From assembly GCF_031760065.1 (NCBI RefSeq), contig NZ_CP134500.1, forward strand, positions 3,348,001 to 3,412,000: a stretch of DNA of 64,000 nucleotides, read 5' to 3'. The translations under genes and the position numbers were made by a program. This document shows positions 62,613 through 64,000 of this stretch, piece after piece. The first letter of the stretch is position 1. The number at the start of each line of letters is the position of its first letter. Origin of the DNA: Streptomyces durocortorensis (GTDB lineage: Bacteria; Actinomycetota; Actinomycetes; Streptomycetales; Streptomycetaceae). Under the pieces are notes generated by a model. That model was given only the letters and a program-made list of their open reading frames with translations, had not been told where the DNA came from and made no database searches.

Positions 62613-64000
62613 TCGGCCCTCTCCTCGGCTCGGAGCGCGGTCTCCGCGTGCAGCGGGATCTCGACGGTGAAGACGGCGCCGCCGCCGGGGGCGTTCCCCG
62701 CGCGGATCGTTCCCCCGTGCAGCCGTACGTTCTCCTGGGTGATCGCCAGCCCCAGGCCGCTGCCCGCCGAGCGGGTACGGGCCGCGTCGGCCTTGTAGAA
62801 GCGGTCGAAGATGTACGGGAACGATTCGGGGCGGATACCGGGGCCCCGGTCCGCCACCTCGGCGATCAGCACGGGCGTTCCCGAGGGGCGTTCCCCGGTG
62901 TGCAGGCGTACGGTGACCGGCGCGCCGCCGTGCCGCAGGGCGTTGCCGACCAGGTTGGCGATCACGATGTCGAAGCGGCGCGGGTCGAGCCGGGCCCGGA
63001 TGCCGGCGGGAAGTTCGGTGCGGACCCGGTCGTCGTCGTCCCAGTGCCGGGTCTGGAGGGTCTTGCGGATGGCCTCGGCGACGTCGACCTCGTCGGCGTT
63101 CAGCTCGGCCGCGCGGGCGTCAAAGCGGGAGATCTCCATCAGGTCCTCGACGAGCACGGCGAGCTTTCCGGTCTCCGCGCTGACCAGCCGGACCGCCCGG
63201 GCGGTGTCGGCGTCGAGGTGGTCCGCGCCCTCGTCGAGCACCTCGGTGACGGCGAGCATTCCGGCGAGAGGCGTGCGCAGTTCGTGCGAGACGTCGGAGG
63301 CGAACCGTCGGGCTCGCGCTTCGGCCTCGCGCAACTCGTGTACAGAATCCTCCAGTTGGCCCGCAGACTTGTTGAAGGTGCGTGCCATGTCCGCCAGTTC
63401 GTCACTCCCACGCACCGGAATCCGCGTGTCGAGCTTGCCGCTGCCCATGCTCCTGGCCGCCTGGCTCAGCTCCCGTACCGGGCGCAGCACACTGCGCGCG
63501 GCGATCAGGCCGGGTATCAGCGCGACGGCGAGGCCGGGCAGAGCTCCGTCCCGGGCCGCTACGAGGAGGGCGTCGACGTTGAGCTGCTCGTCGGTCAGCC
63601 GCATGACGGCGTACAGGACGAGTCCGCTGGGCAGCACGCTGTACGGGCCGGTCTTGAAGACCGTGGGCATAGCGATGGTCAGGTAGGGGACGCCGTCCTT
63701 CACGACCCGCTGGAAGCTGCCGTACGGGTTGTCCAGCGCGGCCCGGCGCAGTTCGGGGGTGATCACGGTGGAGACGGGGTTCTCGCCCGAGGACACGCGG
63801 ACCGAGCCGTACTCGGCGAACACCACCCACGGGCGCGGCTTGCCCCTGCGGGCGAGGTCCTGCAAGACCTCCTCGACGCCCTCCCCCTGTACGGGCAGCC
63901 CGAATCCCGTCTGCTGGACGTGCTCGCGGAACGTCGAGACCGCCGTGTCCTGGGCGGTCTGCAACAGCGCGTTGCGGGCCTCGCGGTAGGTCAGCGTGGC
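62609..64000 (-). CDS. Sensor histidine kinase, 5' end beyond the window
   Basis: At least 464 residues of a classical kinase. Visible parts are the end of an extracellular region, a transmembrane segment, a HAMP domain (P-V-R-E-L-S-Q-A-A-R-S-M), HisKA with F-A-S-D-V-S-H-E-L-R-T-P-L-A-G, and HATPase with N-L-V-G-N-A-L-R-H-G and G-S-G-L-G-L-A. The frame stays open through position 64000, so the true start is outside; the TTG at 63964 is not convincing. A response regulator gene is expected just upstream, off the window. Confidence 0.88.
   Translation of the reverse strand, partial: ATLTYREARNALLQTAQDTAVSTFREHVQQTGFGLPVQGEGVEEVLQDLARRGKPRPWVVFAEYGSVRVSSGENPVSTVITPELRRAALDNPYGSFQRVVKDGVPYLTIAMPTVFKTGPYSVLPSGLVLYAVMRLTDEQLNVDALLVAARDGALPGLAVALIPGLIAARSVLRPVRELSQAARSMGSGKLDTRIPVRGSDELADMARTFNKSAGQLEDSVHELREAEARARRFASDVSHELRTPLAGMLAVTEVLDEGADHLDADTARAVRLVSAETGKLAVLVEDLMEISRFDARAAELNADEVDVAEAIRKTLQTRHWDDDDRVRTELPAGIRARLDPRRFDIVIANLVGNALRHGGAPVTVRLHTGERPSGTPVLIAEVADRGPGIRPESFPYIFDRFYKADAARTRSAGSGLGLAITQENVRLHGGTIRAGNAPGGGAVFTVEIPLHAETALRAEERAE

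Noticed and set aside
1..64000. tRNA, rRNA, insertion sequences, integrase or att sites.
   Set aside because: I saw no transposase or integrase motifs, no terminal inverted repeats and no tRNA-like cloverleaf while reading both strands. A dedicated tRNA scan could still find one.

Overview
The window looks like a Streptomyces chromosome segment. GC content is very high, GTG starts and 4-base ATGA/GTGA overlaps are common, there are two SARP regulators, and rare TTA codons sit near the starts of several genes. Most of it (about 4.1-61.8 kb) is one large hybrid biosynthetic locus that I cannot match to a known product. The flanks are ordinary: a WXG100 protein, an orphan cobalamin riboswitch, an orphan histidine kinase and a decayed peptidase on the left; a lipoprotein and a sensor kinase cut by the window edge on the right.

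Layout. (1) 4.1-13.9 kb: SARP, then a highly reducing type II PKS operon (ACP, KS, alpha/beta hydrolase, double-hotdog thioesterase, CLF, two dehydratase subunits with complementary half active sites, KR, DsbA-like isomerase, acyl-CoA dehydrogenase), then a second SARP and an MMPL exporter. (2) 16.5-22.1 kb, minus strand: an aminoacyl-ACP cassette like BtrJ/BtrK/BtrI of butirosin (ATP-grasp ligase, PLP decarboxylase, ACP) with a FabH-like enzyme, a degenerate KAS-like protein and a C-terminal acyl-CoA-dehydrogenase-like protein. (3) 22.3-36.6 kb: SbnB/SbnA-like 2,3-diaminopropionate (Dap) synthesis, a 3798-aa NRPS (C-A-PCP-E-C-A-PCP-C-[broken A]-PCP-TE) and an ABC permease. (4) 36.8-39.0 kb: MbtH, ABC ATPase, ArsR-like regulator. 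(5) 39.1-42.4 kb: PyrH-like tryptophan halogenase, Kef-type antiporter and flavin reductase. (6) 42.6-47.3 kb: a five-gene FtsX/ATPase/sensor/HTH module. (7) 47.4-50.7 kb: Sfp-type PPTase, free-standing Asp-type adenylation protein, SyrP-like hydroxylase. (8) 50.9-56.5 kb: pathway-specific trpE, trpG, trpD, trpC and a MocR regulator. (9) 56.6-61.8 kb: a 56-aa candidate precursor peptide coupled to a fused E1-like/YcaO cyclodehydratase, a two-component system and a SagB N-domain-like protein.

Working model (inference). The BtrJ/K-like cassette makes an amine-terminated starter such as GABA-ACP, and the type II PKS extends it to a polyene. The NRPS then adds D-Dap, a (5-chloro)tryptophan and a beta-hydroxy-aspartate. 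The aspartate would be activated by the free-standing A protein and loaded onto the third PCP, whose own A domain is broken. The TE could release the chain by macrolactamisation onto a free amine. The TOMM-type peptide/YcaO pair is either a second, co-located RiPP pathway or an unexplained part of the same system.

Regulation visible in the DNA is layered. Four promoters, driving the PKS, starter, Dap/NRPS and MbtH/ABC operons, carry three GTCAG-type repeats at exact 11-bp steps, as expected for a SARP. Three promoters (halogenase, hydroxylase/A/PPTase and trpC) share CGCTTAAG followed after exactly 27 bp by a TAG-type -10. The trpE and MocR-trpD promoters share a paired TGGAC/TGGTC operator with a 24-bp step, as expected for MocR.
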